A DNA stretch of 26,590 nucleotides from Mastigamoeba balamuthi (taxonomy: Eukaryota > Evosea > Mastigamoebida > Mastigamoebidae), in contig CACRSC010000136.1 of the NCBI GenBank assembly GCA_902651635.1, positions 288,713 through 315,302 of the forward strand. The letters are read 5' to 3'. The translations under genes and the position numbers were made by a program. The notes under the pieces were generated by a model. The model worked only from the letters and a program-made list of their open reading frames with translations. It made no database searches and had not been told where the DNA came from. Numbering within the stretch: the first letter of the stretch is position 1; each line of letters begins with the position of its first letter. Shown here piece by piece: positions 1-11,811 of this stretch.

Positions 1-545
1 AGAGAGAGAGAGGGTGCCTCTGACCCACTTGGCGCCGGCCGTGCTGGTCGTCAGCGCGTGGCTGTTCCCCGACGTGTCGGCCGACAGAGGCCTGGTCGCG
101 GGGGCCACGCGCTCCCCGGCGAGCCTCAGCACCTCCTCGGCGGACAGGACAGTCGCGGGCACGGCGACCTCGTCGACGACACCCGTGCAGGTTGACCCGC
201 CTACGGAGCCCTCCGCGTCGTCGCACACGATGCGCCCAGACCCGTCGAAGGCCACCGCCATGCCATGCTATGCCCTTGGCCCCCTGCACGCCGTCGTGGA
301 AGGGGGCGCCACGCAGCTCCTGTCCCAGGGCCTGCCAGCCATCTCGTGGCCGCTACAGCTCCCTGCCGCGGCGGACACCAGCGAGTATTGGAGATCCAGT
401 GCGAGTACGTGCCGCTGCGCCTGTCGCTGCACCAAGAGCCCCTGCGTCGTCCCTCCACACAGCTCGATGCCCCCGAGCTCAGCACGCAGGGCCCCTGGCG
501 GCGGCATCGCGACGAGGGGGACGAGCAGCTGCGCCGTGATGCCCA
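1..545 (-). CDS. Partial hypothetical protein, cut by window edge, apparent frameshift
   Basis: The minus strand shows coding-like codon use (G-rich first and GC-rich third positions) from about 545 down to the left edge. A plausible model is one exon ending at 409, a 56-nt intron (408-353, GTACTC...TGTAG), and a second exon from 352 to the edge. Inside the second exon the frame changes at a doubled 5-bp unit (CATGG on the minus strand, 258-267). Upstream the protein reads ...GAKGIAWHG, downstream MAVAFDGSGRIV. A third copy of the unit would make the frame continuous, so this may be a sequencing or assembly error, a real lesion, or an unrecognised intron. The 5' limit is not determined. I do not recognise the family. 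The alternative is a gene starting at the ATG at 261, directly after the in-frame stop. Confidence 0.35.
258..267 (-). repeat. Two copies of a 5-bp unit at an apparent frameshift
   Basis: On the plus strand this reads CCATGCCATG. The two protein-like frames of the left-edge gene meet exactly here, and gain or loss of one 5-bp unit would shift the frame. Confidence 0.45.
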
Positions 546-1025
546 GCCCGCGTGGAGCTGTGCGTCGTCCCGGCGCGGGGTTCGTTGTGGGGCACAGAGT
601 CCGCCCGAACCAACTGATTGGAGCCCAATCAGCCAGCAGGGGTGAACGCAGGACAGCTGTGGTCCCCGCAACGGGGAGAGAGAAGGAGAAAGGGGGGCGC
701 GGAACCTCATCGGTGCGTGCTGGTCGCCGCTCACGGCAGCCGACATGCGCTGCGTGGCGGCGAGTGGAAGGGGGGTGCGATGCGGGCTGGCGAGACAGCG
801 ACAGAGACGGGGTGGGGGGGGAGGCGGGCGAGGGAAGGGAAATGCCAGCAACGTGCACAATGCCACACGGAAATGCCCACGCTGACGCAACAGCAGACCC
901 GGCGTCAGCAATCCACGCGCAACGTGTATCTTGGCTGTCACACGCATCTCCCCCAACCACTCTGAAAAACAAACCCCCACCAGCAACACAACAACAACAA
1001 CAACCGCCAGGCACAGCAGCGAGCA
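546..1025. other. Spacer and 5' leader of the SDR gene
   Basis: I see no convincing coding sequence here. The last 70 bases before the SDR start are rich in CA and CAA (around 960-1015), the same style of leader seen before the Smr gene on the minus strand. The stretch also has purine-rich tracts near 670-700 and 815-840, and two copies of the GAAATGC word (839 and 870). It probably holds divergent promoters for the left-edge minus gene and the SDR gene. Confidence 0.5.
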
Positions 1026-2068
1026 ATGGCGACCAGGTCGACAGCGGCGGCAGCAGCAGCAGCAGAGCCCTGCAGCAGCATCGGGTGCCCGCTCAAGGGC
1101 CAGACGGCGCTGGTGACGGGGGCCAGCAACGGACTGGGCTACGCCATCGCCCTGTCGCTGGGCCAGAGCGGCGCCCGCGTGCTCGTCAACGGCTCCAACG
1201 CCGAGCGCGTCGCCAGCGCCGTCGGGCGCCTCCGTGCCGAGGCCCCCGCGGGCCAGTTCGAGGGCGCGCAGGCGGACCTCTCGACGGCTGCCGGCTGCGC
1301 GGCCCTGGCGGCTGCGCACCCCTCGGTGGACATCCTCGTCAACAACCTCGGCGTCTACGAGACTAAGGTGAGCGTCTCTTTTTCCGCTTTTCCAAACCGC
1401 TTGCGTCACCGCCGGATTTCTGACGCGTCCGCACGTTCTGCAAGGGGTTCTTCGAGCTGACCGACGGGGACTGGGAGCGGGTGCTCAACGTGAACGTGAT
1501 GTCGGGGGTGCGGCTGTGCAGGCTGTACCTCAAGGGCATGCTGGAGCGCAACAGGGGCCGCGTGGTCTTTGTGGGCAGCGAGGCCAGCCTCGAGGTCCCC
1601 GTCGACATGATCCACTACGGCGCATCCAAGGCCGCACAGGTCGCCGCCGCCCGCGGCATCGCCGAGCTCACCGCCGGCACCCGCGTCACCGTCAACAGGT
1701 GCGCGCAGATGCAGCGGCTGAATCCGGCAAAAAAAACCGTCGAACTCCACCGAATTCAGTCATCTGATTTTAAATGGCGCATTGACGAATCTCACACGGC
1801 ACGCGCCCGCAGCGTCCTGCCGGGGACGTCGAGGTCGCCGGGCATCGTGCAGTTCTTCGACAAGATCGCCAAGGAGAGGGGGATCCCGCCCGAGAGGATG
1901 GAGGAGGAGTTCTACAAGACCGACAGGCCGTCGTCGCTGATCCGGCGCCTGATCGAGCCGCACGAGATCAGCTCCGTCGTCACCTACATCTGCACGCAGG
2001 GCGCCGCAGCCATCAACGGCACCGCCATCCGGGTCGACGGCGGAATCGTCAAGTTCGCCTTCTGCTGA
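1026..2068 (+). CDS. Short-chain dehydrogenase/reductase (SDR), bacterial FabG-like
   Basis: This encodes an NAD(P)-dependent oxidoreductase of the classical SDR family; the substrate cannot be inferred. Three exons (1026-1367, 1445-1698, 1813-2068) give 283 residues. The joins restore a continuous fold: the glycine-rich cofactor loop TGASNGLG at 31-38, the NNLG motif near 107-110, and the catalytic triad Ser159, Tyr172 and Lys176 (YGASK). The intron phases are 0 and 2, with donors GTGAGC and GTGCGC. The N-terminus carries an alanine run encoded by a GCA/GCG repeat. The protein looks like bacterial 3-oxoacyl-ACP-reductase-type SDRs and could be an old transfer that gained introns, but that is inference. 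The start is the first ATG after a CA-rich leader. A GGGGCT tandem array follows 30 bases after the stop. Confidence 0.88.
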
Positions 2069-2886
2069 GGGGTGCTCCGGGTGCTGGGGGCTGGGTCTGG
2101 GGCTGGGGCTGGGGCTGGGGCTGGGGCTGGGGCTGGGGCTGGGGCTAGTCTTGGGGCAGCCAGCACTTTGAGTGCAGCTACTCCCTCCCTCCTTCCACTG
2201 CGTCACAATAGCTCCATCCCCTCGTGTGTCGGTCTGATAAACCAACGAGGGCAGCCGGGCATCAGACTCCCCGTGCTCTCCACAGTTGCTGTGTGTGTGC
2301 CTGCTGCTGCTGTCCTCTCGTCCCGCCAGTGGGTTCTTGCACCTTGCGAGCACCAGAGCACGACGCAGTGCCAGCAGGCCCTGACTGGGACGCCCCTTGA
2401 GCTGGGGTGGGCGCCCAACACGAGGCGCCATGCTCCCGGGGCCTCCAGCTCCTCCCTGTAAGTGCTGCTTGTTCAGTCGGTGAGCACTCGCCACGTCGCC
2501 CGCTGGCCGCTGGCAATTGACTCTTGCTACTCGCCATTCCTCTAGTGTTGTGCACGCAGCCCGCCGCCTCCCCCCAACCGTGCGTGCGGAAGAGGGTGGG
2601 GGGGGGACGGCGACTGGGCTGGCGTATTCAGCAACGTGGCCTAAGTGTATTGGCGGGCGTGTGGGCTCGTGCGTTGGTGGGTATGGGGGGAGCTGAGCGG
2701 GGGGTGTGGGGAGGTTACTCGCCGTGGTGCGTGTGTATAAGAGTCTACGGCTACCACACAGAGGGGAACAGCCGCGTCGGCGGCAGGCTCGCGCCGTCCC
2801 TGCTGTTCTCCGTCTCCTGAACCTGTGCTTCGATAAGCTCGACTAACGATCGCCACTCCGCAGACTGCACACCCCCGTTATGCTGG
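2069..2886. other. Spacer between convergent genes
   Basis: These 818 bases separate the 3' ends of the SDR gene and the minus-strand coiled-coil gene. No frame shows the third-position GC bias of the neighbouring exons. The stretch contains the GGGGCT array and G-rich tracts (2595-2715), and presumably both 3' untranslated regions. Confidence 0.5.
2099..2146 (+). repeat. (GGGGCT)8 tandem repeat
   Basis: Eight perfect copies of GGGGCT, with degenerate copies just upstream (2086-2098). It lies just after the SDR stop, probably in its 3' untranslated region. The G-runs could form a G-quadruplex in the SDR transcript. Confidence 0.95.
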
Positions 2887-5804
2887 TCAGTCAGTGCGAG
2901 TCTCTCGAGGCAGAGGGGAGGGGACAGTGTGCGCGAGCAAGACACGGACCGCTCGCTTGAGGGAGAGCAGAATTCGGGGGCAGCGGTCCATCTGCTGCTG
3001 CAGTAGCCGCAGGATCTCGTGCACGGACCCCGCCATCATCGCCAGCGACGTGATGTTGTCTCTTCGTATCGCCGTCGACCCGTACTGCTCCAGGGCCGAG
3101 GGGATAGGGGAGAGGTGGGCCGCTGTCAGTCGCCCTCTGGATCAATGCAGTAATCCAGACTGACCACCCTGCCAATGGAATAAAGCCCATCCGGACAACA
3201 AGGGGGAGCGGAGCGCACAAACGAGGCCATGATCCACTGGCGCGTGCACGGGGGCAGCAGCGCGAGGAAGGCGAAGACCTGGGTGGCGATCTCCCGGAGG
3301 TGCGCGCCGACGGCCCTGACGACGCAGAGGCGCAGCTGCTCGTCGCTGCAGTAGGCGTCGGTGATGCCCTCCATCGACCACCCGCTGCCCCTGCCCAGCG
3401 CAATGACCTCGCAGGCCGCGGGCTTCTGCCGCTGGTGCCGTATCGAGCGCTGCACAGACCGCAGCGTGTTGCTGCTCGTCACGCTGCCGATGTCGCGCTT
3501 GGCCGCCAGCAGCACCTCCTGCAGCTCGCGGTACTCGCCCGCCGTGATCTGCTGCCGCGAGTAGGCCGTGCTGATCTGCCGCCGCTTGGCGTTGAGGATC
3601 TCGAACAGCGCCCGCGTGTACCTCGGGTTCGCTGCGCAGGCGAGGGGGCGGTCGCTCCTCCTGTCAGCAGCGTGCAGTGTGCCAGCGTGTGCTGTGGTGC
3701 TGCTCTGCTCGTGTCGTCTTGTGCTGAGGTGGGCGAGTGCTGCGAGTGTGTTCCTGGTGGCAGCCGCTTCGTGTGTGGGGCAGCGGAGTGCACGCTGGGT
3801 GTGAACACGATTGCTCTGTGCGCTCTGCGTTGCACACCGCATAGAGAGAGAGAGAGAGAGTTTCGCTTCGTGTTGCGGCGCGAAGAGGTGGAAGCGCTGT
3901 GTGCGAGACAGAGGGGCCGGGGGGGGGGGAGCTGTGTTCTGGTTGTGTGGCGTACAGGCGATGTTGAGCTGCGAGTTGTTCTCGAGCGCAGAGGCCTTGA
4001 CGCTCCCAATCTCCGCCACCTGCGCCCCCCGCGCGCCTCCTCTGTCAGCCAAGGCCGCACCCGTGGGGCAGCGGATGGCAACGCGGCCGTGCCTTGCTCT
4101 GCGTGTACGACATGGCGTTGGCGAACGCCTTGCCAAAGTCCACGTCCGCCGCGAACCCGTCGTCCCTCCCCGACTTGCCCGCCGCTGCCGCTGCGGGCTC
4201 CGGCTGCCTCTGCCCCGCCGCCCCGCCTGCAGCACCGGCACCAGCACCAGCACCAGCGGCAGCGGCACCAACAGCACCAGCGGTGGCGCCCTCGGGGGGC
4301 GCCTGCGTGGGCCGCGCGTCCCAGTCCTCGGCGCCGATCTCCTCCTTGGCGCCCAGCGGAGCGCCGCTGATGCGCAGGGGCACGGGCGACACCTCGAGGC
4401 CCATCTCCTGGTCCCAGTCGACGTCCTCCGTCTCTGCCTCGCTGCTGCTGCTCTCCGCCGCCGCCCCGCCCTTGCCCTGCGCCGCCCCCGCGCCCCCTCC
4501 ACCGCCGCTGCCTCCACCGGTGCCTCCACTGCTGCCTCCGCTGCCCCTGGCGGCCGCCTCTCTGCTCTGCGGGCGCCCGAACATGGGCGACGACGCCAGG
4601 CCCACCAGCAGCCCCGACGACGACCCGCGCTTCGACGCCTCGAGCCGCGCCGGGCCCCCGCCGTCGCCGCCCTGCGCCCGCGCGGCTGCCTGCGCGAGGG
4701 GCGCGCTCCTGTTGCAGTGGTGCAGCCCCTCGCTCGCGTGCGGCATCCGCGGCAGCGGCAGCGGCAGCGCCCTGCACGGCCCCTCGTCCACCAGGTCCGA
4801 CACCCGCAGCAGCTCCTCCGAGGCCCCCCCTGCGTCCTGCTGGGGGCGCTGGAGGGCCAGGGACGGCGGGGCCTCGCGGGTCGTCAGGCGCTGCTCGCGG
4901 CGGGCGGCGTCGGCCTCGCGCGCGCTCACCGCGGCCTCGCGCTCGCGCAGCCAGCGCTCCTCCATCACCAGCGCGCGCTCGCGGGCGGCCACCCCGTGCT
5001 CCTTGGCCCGCAGCTCCGCCTCGCGCCGCGCGATCTCCTTGAGCTCTGCGCAGGCGCCGACGCCGACGGTCGCGTAAGGGATTCCGGGAAACGGCGCGGA
5101 ATTCCGCGGAAATGCTGCGGAATGACGCAGAGAAGCTGCCTTTTCTGGCGCGAGGCTTGCCACACGGGGAAATGCTGGGAGGCGGCGTCACGGCAGGCAA
5201 AGAAATGCCTGCATTGACGTCGGCGACATTTTTCTGGCGGGGGCGAAAAGGCCCAAGAGGAAACCCAAGCGACAGGCCACGGCGTCCGCCCAGGGGGGGT
5301 GGGCAAGCGGTAGGGAGGGAGAGAGAGGGGAGACAGAGAGGGAGAGCGCGTGCCCTGCTCCGCGCGGCGCTTGAGGGCGATGGTCTCGAAGATGAGGGCC
5401 TCGAGCTCGTACTGGACCTTGCTGCCGTTGCCCGACCTGAGCTCCTTCTGGGCTCCCCGTGCGCGCGCCCGTGTCAGTCCGCCAGCGCTGGGGCGGGTGG
5501 GGCAGAGCTCTGTACCAGCGCCTCGATCGCCGTGATCTGCCTCTTGGCGGCCTCGCGCGGCGAGACGGGCTGCGGCGACGCGGCCTTTGGGAGCAGATAT
5601 TTTCCCGGTGATTCCGGATTTCGCCGCGCGGGGGAATGGCGGGATATTTAGGGGGGAAGATTGAATTTGAATTTGGGGTGGATCTGAATTTTAAGTGGTT
5701 TCGCGCACGTCGAGGGCCGCGCGCCAGCGGTCGAGGTCGCAGCGGAGCGAGATGAGCCGCGTCTCGAGGTCGGCGACGGCCTTTGCGGCGGCCTGCTGCG
5801 CCAT
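2887..5804 (-). CDS. Hypothetical coiled-coil protein, seven exons, 629 residues
   Basis: The exons on the minus strand are 5804-5709, 5584-5516, 5447-5354, 5045-4093, 4019-3956, 3631-3219 and 3087-2887; all phases agree and the product is 629 residues. The start MAQQAAAKAVADLETRL opens a helical, heptad-like N-terminus. From about residue 85 a long charged coiled coil follows (E, R and A rich). A low-complexity middle (about 150-370) holds glycine, alanine and serine runs and an acidic patch with DWDQEMG. The conserved-looking C-terminus (about 390-620) is predicted helical, with NPRYTRALFEILNAKRRQIS and QYGSTAIRRDNITSLAMMAG. I do not recognise a named family. Introns 3 and 4 need GC donors (GCACGC and GCACGG). 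The seventh exon could begin at 3087 or 3084. A cytoskeletal or trafficking scaffold is possible but unsupported. Confidence 0.7.
4020..4092 (-). other. Probable GC-AG intron in the coiled-coil gene
   Basis: The exon ends AGC AAG, then GCACGG; the acceptor is GCGCAG before GTG GCG GAG, phase 0. The 73-nt intron has CTGAC about 30 bases from its end. The only nearby GT donor (GTGCGG) breaks the frame. Confidence 0.6.
5046..5353 (-). other. Probable GC-AG intron in the coiled-coil gene
   Basis: The exon reads GCG GAG CAG G, then GCACGC; the next exon begins AG CTC AAG after GCGCAG. The join makes QELKEI and continues the coiled coil. No GT donor nearby gives a continuous frame. The intron is 308 nt and contains three copies of the GAAATGC word. 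Confidence 0.6.
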
Positions 5805-6269
5805 TGAGCGGAGAATTGGGCGCCGCGGCACTCAGTGCGTGCGGGGAAATGAATCTCTGCCCCGCAGAAAATCTTCGTGAATCTTCGGGAATCCCCGACG
5901 ATCCAAGAATCGCCCTCCCGGTTCTCGCATTGACGGCATTTTATGAGCGGTTGCAGCTGACGAGCAGAAAGGGCGAGCTCGGATGGGCAAGGAGGAAATA
6001 TCTGCAACAGATCCAAGAATCACTGGCCGCCACTCGGAACAGATGGGGAGAGGGCTCCTCTGTTTTGGTGCATATACGGCCGTTCTTGCCTCTCCGCTTC
6101 GAGGCGGACGGTCGCCGGTGACGCGGGGCAGGAACCGGAACGCGGGAACCGAGAGGATATATTCTGGGAGGATATCTAGAATGCCGCAACGTCAGCGCGG
6201 TAGATTCGTTCTCTTTTTTTCCTTTGTTGTTTCTCCCTCGTTGGATAAACGCAAACCCTCACAGCACCG
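5805..6269. other. Divergent promoter region, coiled-coil gene and phosphoglucomutase
   Basis: These 465 bases lie between two head-to-head starts. They include GATATATTC and GGATATCTAG near 6154-6178, a pyrimidine-rich run at 6209-6240, and a CA-rich leader before the phosphoglucomutase ATG. No coding frame is convincing. Confidence 0.5.
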
Positions 6270-8611
<2,342 letters not shown>

Positions 8612-9795
8612 TTCGCGCGCGCCCCCCCCTCGCGCCCGCGGACAGCTCGCTTGGCGGGAGGGGCCCCTCATCTCCCCCTCCGCCAGTGCCTGCGCCCGCG
8701 ACGTGCGAGAGTTCTGGCCCAACGGCATCCAACGCCAACGGCCCTCTTGTTCCCCTCTGGAGGTGTTTGTCCTCCGCTGCCAACAACCAGAAGGAAACTG
8801 ATCGTTTCGTTCTTGCACGTGCACCACGGCGGTGCCCCGTCGCACTGTGCCCCCGCGATCGCTGGGTGTGCTGCGTGTTCGTTGTGGGAATGCGGAGTTC
8901 AAGGTGGGGGGGGGGGAGGGTATTGTCTTTATTGCTTTTCATGGACTGGCCCAGGGGAATGGGCCACAGAGCAGCCCAACACGCGTGCAGGCAGGAACGC
9001 AGCGGCCCCAGGTAATTGTGGGCACTGAGCGACGCACACCTCAGAGCGTTAGAGCGCTACACACGGCGCGCAGGAGCACTCTGCCCTGCGCTGGGCTGAC
9101 TTCCAGGGCGGTGGCATTTGCGTCGGCTGCTCCTGTGCGATCTCTGAAATGCGCCCGTGCTGCCAGCGGATTGGCAAAACAGAAATGCGCTGGCTCCCGC
9201 GAGTGCGATTTCCCGCGGCAAGCAGCACGAGGAAAGGTCCGTGACTGGCATGCAGAAGAACGGTCCCTTGGTCCTTTCGGGAAACAGCAACAACATTCAG
9301 TGGGTCCAACCACGCGGACTGGACTTTTCGTAGTCCGTAAGCGTGGAAAAAAACGTTTCTGCGCCGACGTGCACTGCACAAAACCCGCTCAGCCGCGTGA
9401 AGAAACGTGCAGCCGTGAGCGGACCCGATGGAGAAGCGGGCCCGGGGCGGCGTAAGTGAGGTGCAGGGAATAGCACGGGCCCGATGCTGCCAGAATTGTC
9501 CATGCAGATACGATTTCCGGCGGTTTTCCGCACTCGAAGAACAAAAACGTGAGTCACACCCGACGAGTCACCGCAGCACCATGGTGCGACGCCCAGAACT
9601 TTTACTTTACTTCACATTACCACACGTTCGCAGACCCCCACACACCGGTCTTCGGGGCACTCGAGCAATTTCCCCTCCCGCACACGCGAAAGGCCCGAAC
9701 GGCCCCCACGAGCACAGCGGCAGCAGCGGCAGCGCCCCTTGAGCGCGATTCGGGCAGAGCAGAGGGCGGAGGGCGGTAATCGCGCGGCAGAGGCG
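8612..9795. other. Non-coding block of about 1.2 kb
   Basis: No frame shows the codon bias of the neighbouring genes. The 5' part is presumably the phosphoglucomutase 3' untranslated region. On the minus strand an AATAAA lies around 8926-8931, with no minus-strand gene recognised to use it. From about 9040 to 9560 GC is lower, with repeated GAAATGC words (9146, 9182). I looked for snRNA, SRP and RNase P signatures and found none I trust. The last 100 bases probably form the leader of the gene at 9796. Confidence 0.45.
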
Positions 9796-10875
9796 ATGTC
9801 GGTGTCGGCCAAGACGCAGCGCAGCGCGAGCACCAGCAGCAGCGGCTCCTCCGAGGGCAGCGGCAAGCACGGCAGCCACCACCACCACCACAGGCCCGCG
9901 GTCGGCAGGCTGACGGTCCAGGAGCCCGGGGGCCAGGGGCCCTCGACGAGCGGCCCCGTCGTCGGCGTCACGCCGAGCCCCGCGTCGCTCGCGTCATCGT
10001 CGTCGTTCCCCGACCGTGCGCCCATCTGCACTTTTGTTTCACTTTTCCACGCGCCAATTATCCAGATTCAATCCCCGATAAAATAATTGGGAGGAAACCA
10101 GCCCTCCCTCCGCCGAGTCCCCGGCGGGACCTCCTCCCCGCACCCTCACAGGGCCAGCGGGAGCACCCAGCCTTGTTTCCTGGAAAACTCCCACAATTCC
10201 AAATTGCATCAATTGCCTGCGGCCCCAATTTCGCGCCTGACGGGAATTATCGCCGCAGTGCGCGTGCCGGCCATCGTGGCGAGCGTGCAGGAGATGGAGG
10301 CGCTGCGGAGGGAGCGCGACGAGCTGCGGCGCGCGCTGGCGCAGGCGCAGGCGCAGCTGAGCGGCCTGCAGGACAAGCTGAGCGCCTCGGCCGCCTCGCA
10401 CTCGCGGACGGCCTCGCGCGGGGCCACGCCGCTGGGCGAGCTCACGCTGCGGCCCCAGCGCCCGCGCGACGCGGTCTTCCCCGCGGGCATGCGCGCGGAG
10501 CTGGCGCAGACGCACCGCAGGGCCGCCTCGCGGTCGTTCGCGTGCGTCCGCGACGACGAGCAGCGCGAGCGCGACAGGGAGACGGCGCTCGCGGACACGT
10601 CGCGCATCGCCAGCGAGCTCGCCAGGCGCGTGCGCGCGCTCGAGGGCTCGCTGGCGCGCGAGCGGGCCGAGCACGAGCTCGACGCGGCGCGGGCGGTGCA
10701 GATCGCCGACGCGCTGCGAGTGCAGGCCGAGCAGCGCAGGCGGGCGGCCGAGGCGCAGGCCGCAAAGGCAGCGGCGCTCGAGGCGGAGCTCGCGGCGGCC
10801 AGGGCCCGGATAGACGAGCTCGGCAAGGCCGGCAGGAGGCAGAGCGCCGAGGGCGGCACCCCCATCGCCATGTGA
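9796..10875 (+). CDS. Hypothetical coiled-coil protein, 278 residues
   Basis: Two exons (9796-10015 and 10259-10875) join in phase 1, with donor GTGCGC and acceptor CCGCAG. The N-terminal 75 residues are low complexity: serine-rich, with five histidines near 28-32 and a PSPASLASSSS stretch. From about residue 75 to 270 the protein is a nearly continuous predicted coiled coil (QEMEALRRERDELRRALAQ and later EAELAAARARIDELGK), broken by a Pro/Arg-rich loop around 125-145 (LRPQRPRDAVFPAGM). No catalytic motif is visible. The 243-nt intron carries a CCTGACGGG branch-like site 22 bases before its end. The small protein at 20721-21442 has similar architecture, but I see no clear homology. A structural or adaptor role is only inferred from the coiled coil. 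Confidence 0.75.
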
Positions 10876-11811
10876 GCTGCGCACAGAGGGGGCGCAGAAA
10901 GCGACATCCACATCTACTAAGCAACGGCAGAGGCAACAGCAGCAGCAGCAGCAACCACTACAACAACCACCCACGCCTGCCTGGCACGTGCTAGCGCCGG
11001 GCAGGGGCGGCGGCATCCTTCACCTACAGAGTCCCAAGCTGCGGGCAGAGAGAGAACAACCAACACTCGCACCATCTTTGCACACCTTTGGTGCAGGCAA
11101 CCCAACCACGGCCCCCCGAGTGCTACTATGGTCCTGAGCTCAGCGACGCTCTGATGCACGTGCTGTAGGCGGCATCCACACTCACCAAGGCCCTCACCGG
11201 GGCAGAGAACAATCAAACACGTATGTACAGAATGTTGGTGTACACCGACTGATAAATGTCGATGCTCTCTCTGGTGCTTCATCAGCTGATGGTCCACCAG
11301 GGGGCACAGCGATCACTTGGCATGTGGCGCACTGCCTACGAGGAGACAGCATGGAAGAGGCGAGGACAACGTGAGTCGCTGGCTCAAAGCACCCACCCTT
11401 AGGGTGAGTGCAATTCAACCTCTGGTGAGGTCTCCCACAGTCGCTCTCTTGGCCTGATGCTCGTGTGACTTCCTCCCCATATGAACAGTATCAGCAAGAA
11501 ATGCCAGCCACTCCGGGCATGCTCCGCAACACAGCAGAGTGCACAGCGTCCCAGAGATTCTGCTGGGCAGATCAAGGGAGCACACCCACTCTGACTCAGT
11601 GTGGGGGGTGATAAGATGGGTACAAAAATGGTGCGATCGATGTACCGGTGCATCCCATTCGGCTAAAACAACGGTGAACACTGCACATGAAAGGCAACTA
11701 TCAGTACGCAGCAACGGCTCTGGCCCAACGGCCTGTGTTCGCCAGCCTGTCTTCTGGCAGCCGCATTGTCCAGCATTTGTCCACTTTTTAATTTCTCGCC
11801 CACCAGTACGC
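10876..11811. other. Spacer upstream of the GH74 gene
   Basis: These 936 bases show no supported coding frame. GC is noticeably lower than in the flanking exons. A CAG/CAA-rich tract (10921-10970) follows the coiled-coil gene. The last 45 bases before the GH74 ATG are pyrimidine-rich, consistent with a 5' leader. One GAAATGC word lies at 11499. Confidence 0.5.

Noticed and set aside
14-1366. A 450-codon plus-strand open frame
   Set aside because: It overlaps the SDR first exon in the wrong frame and is rich in Arg, Pro and Ser. The minus strand has better codon structure at 1-545. It is a by-product of high GC.
9228-9255. Resemblance of GAGGAAAGGTCCGTGACT to the RNase P conserved region I
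   Set aside because: I could not find a matching conserved region V or pairing partners downstream, so the match is probably chance.
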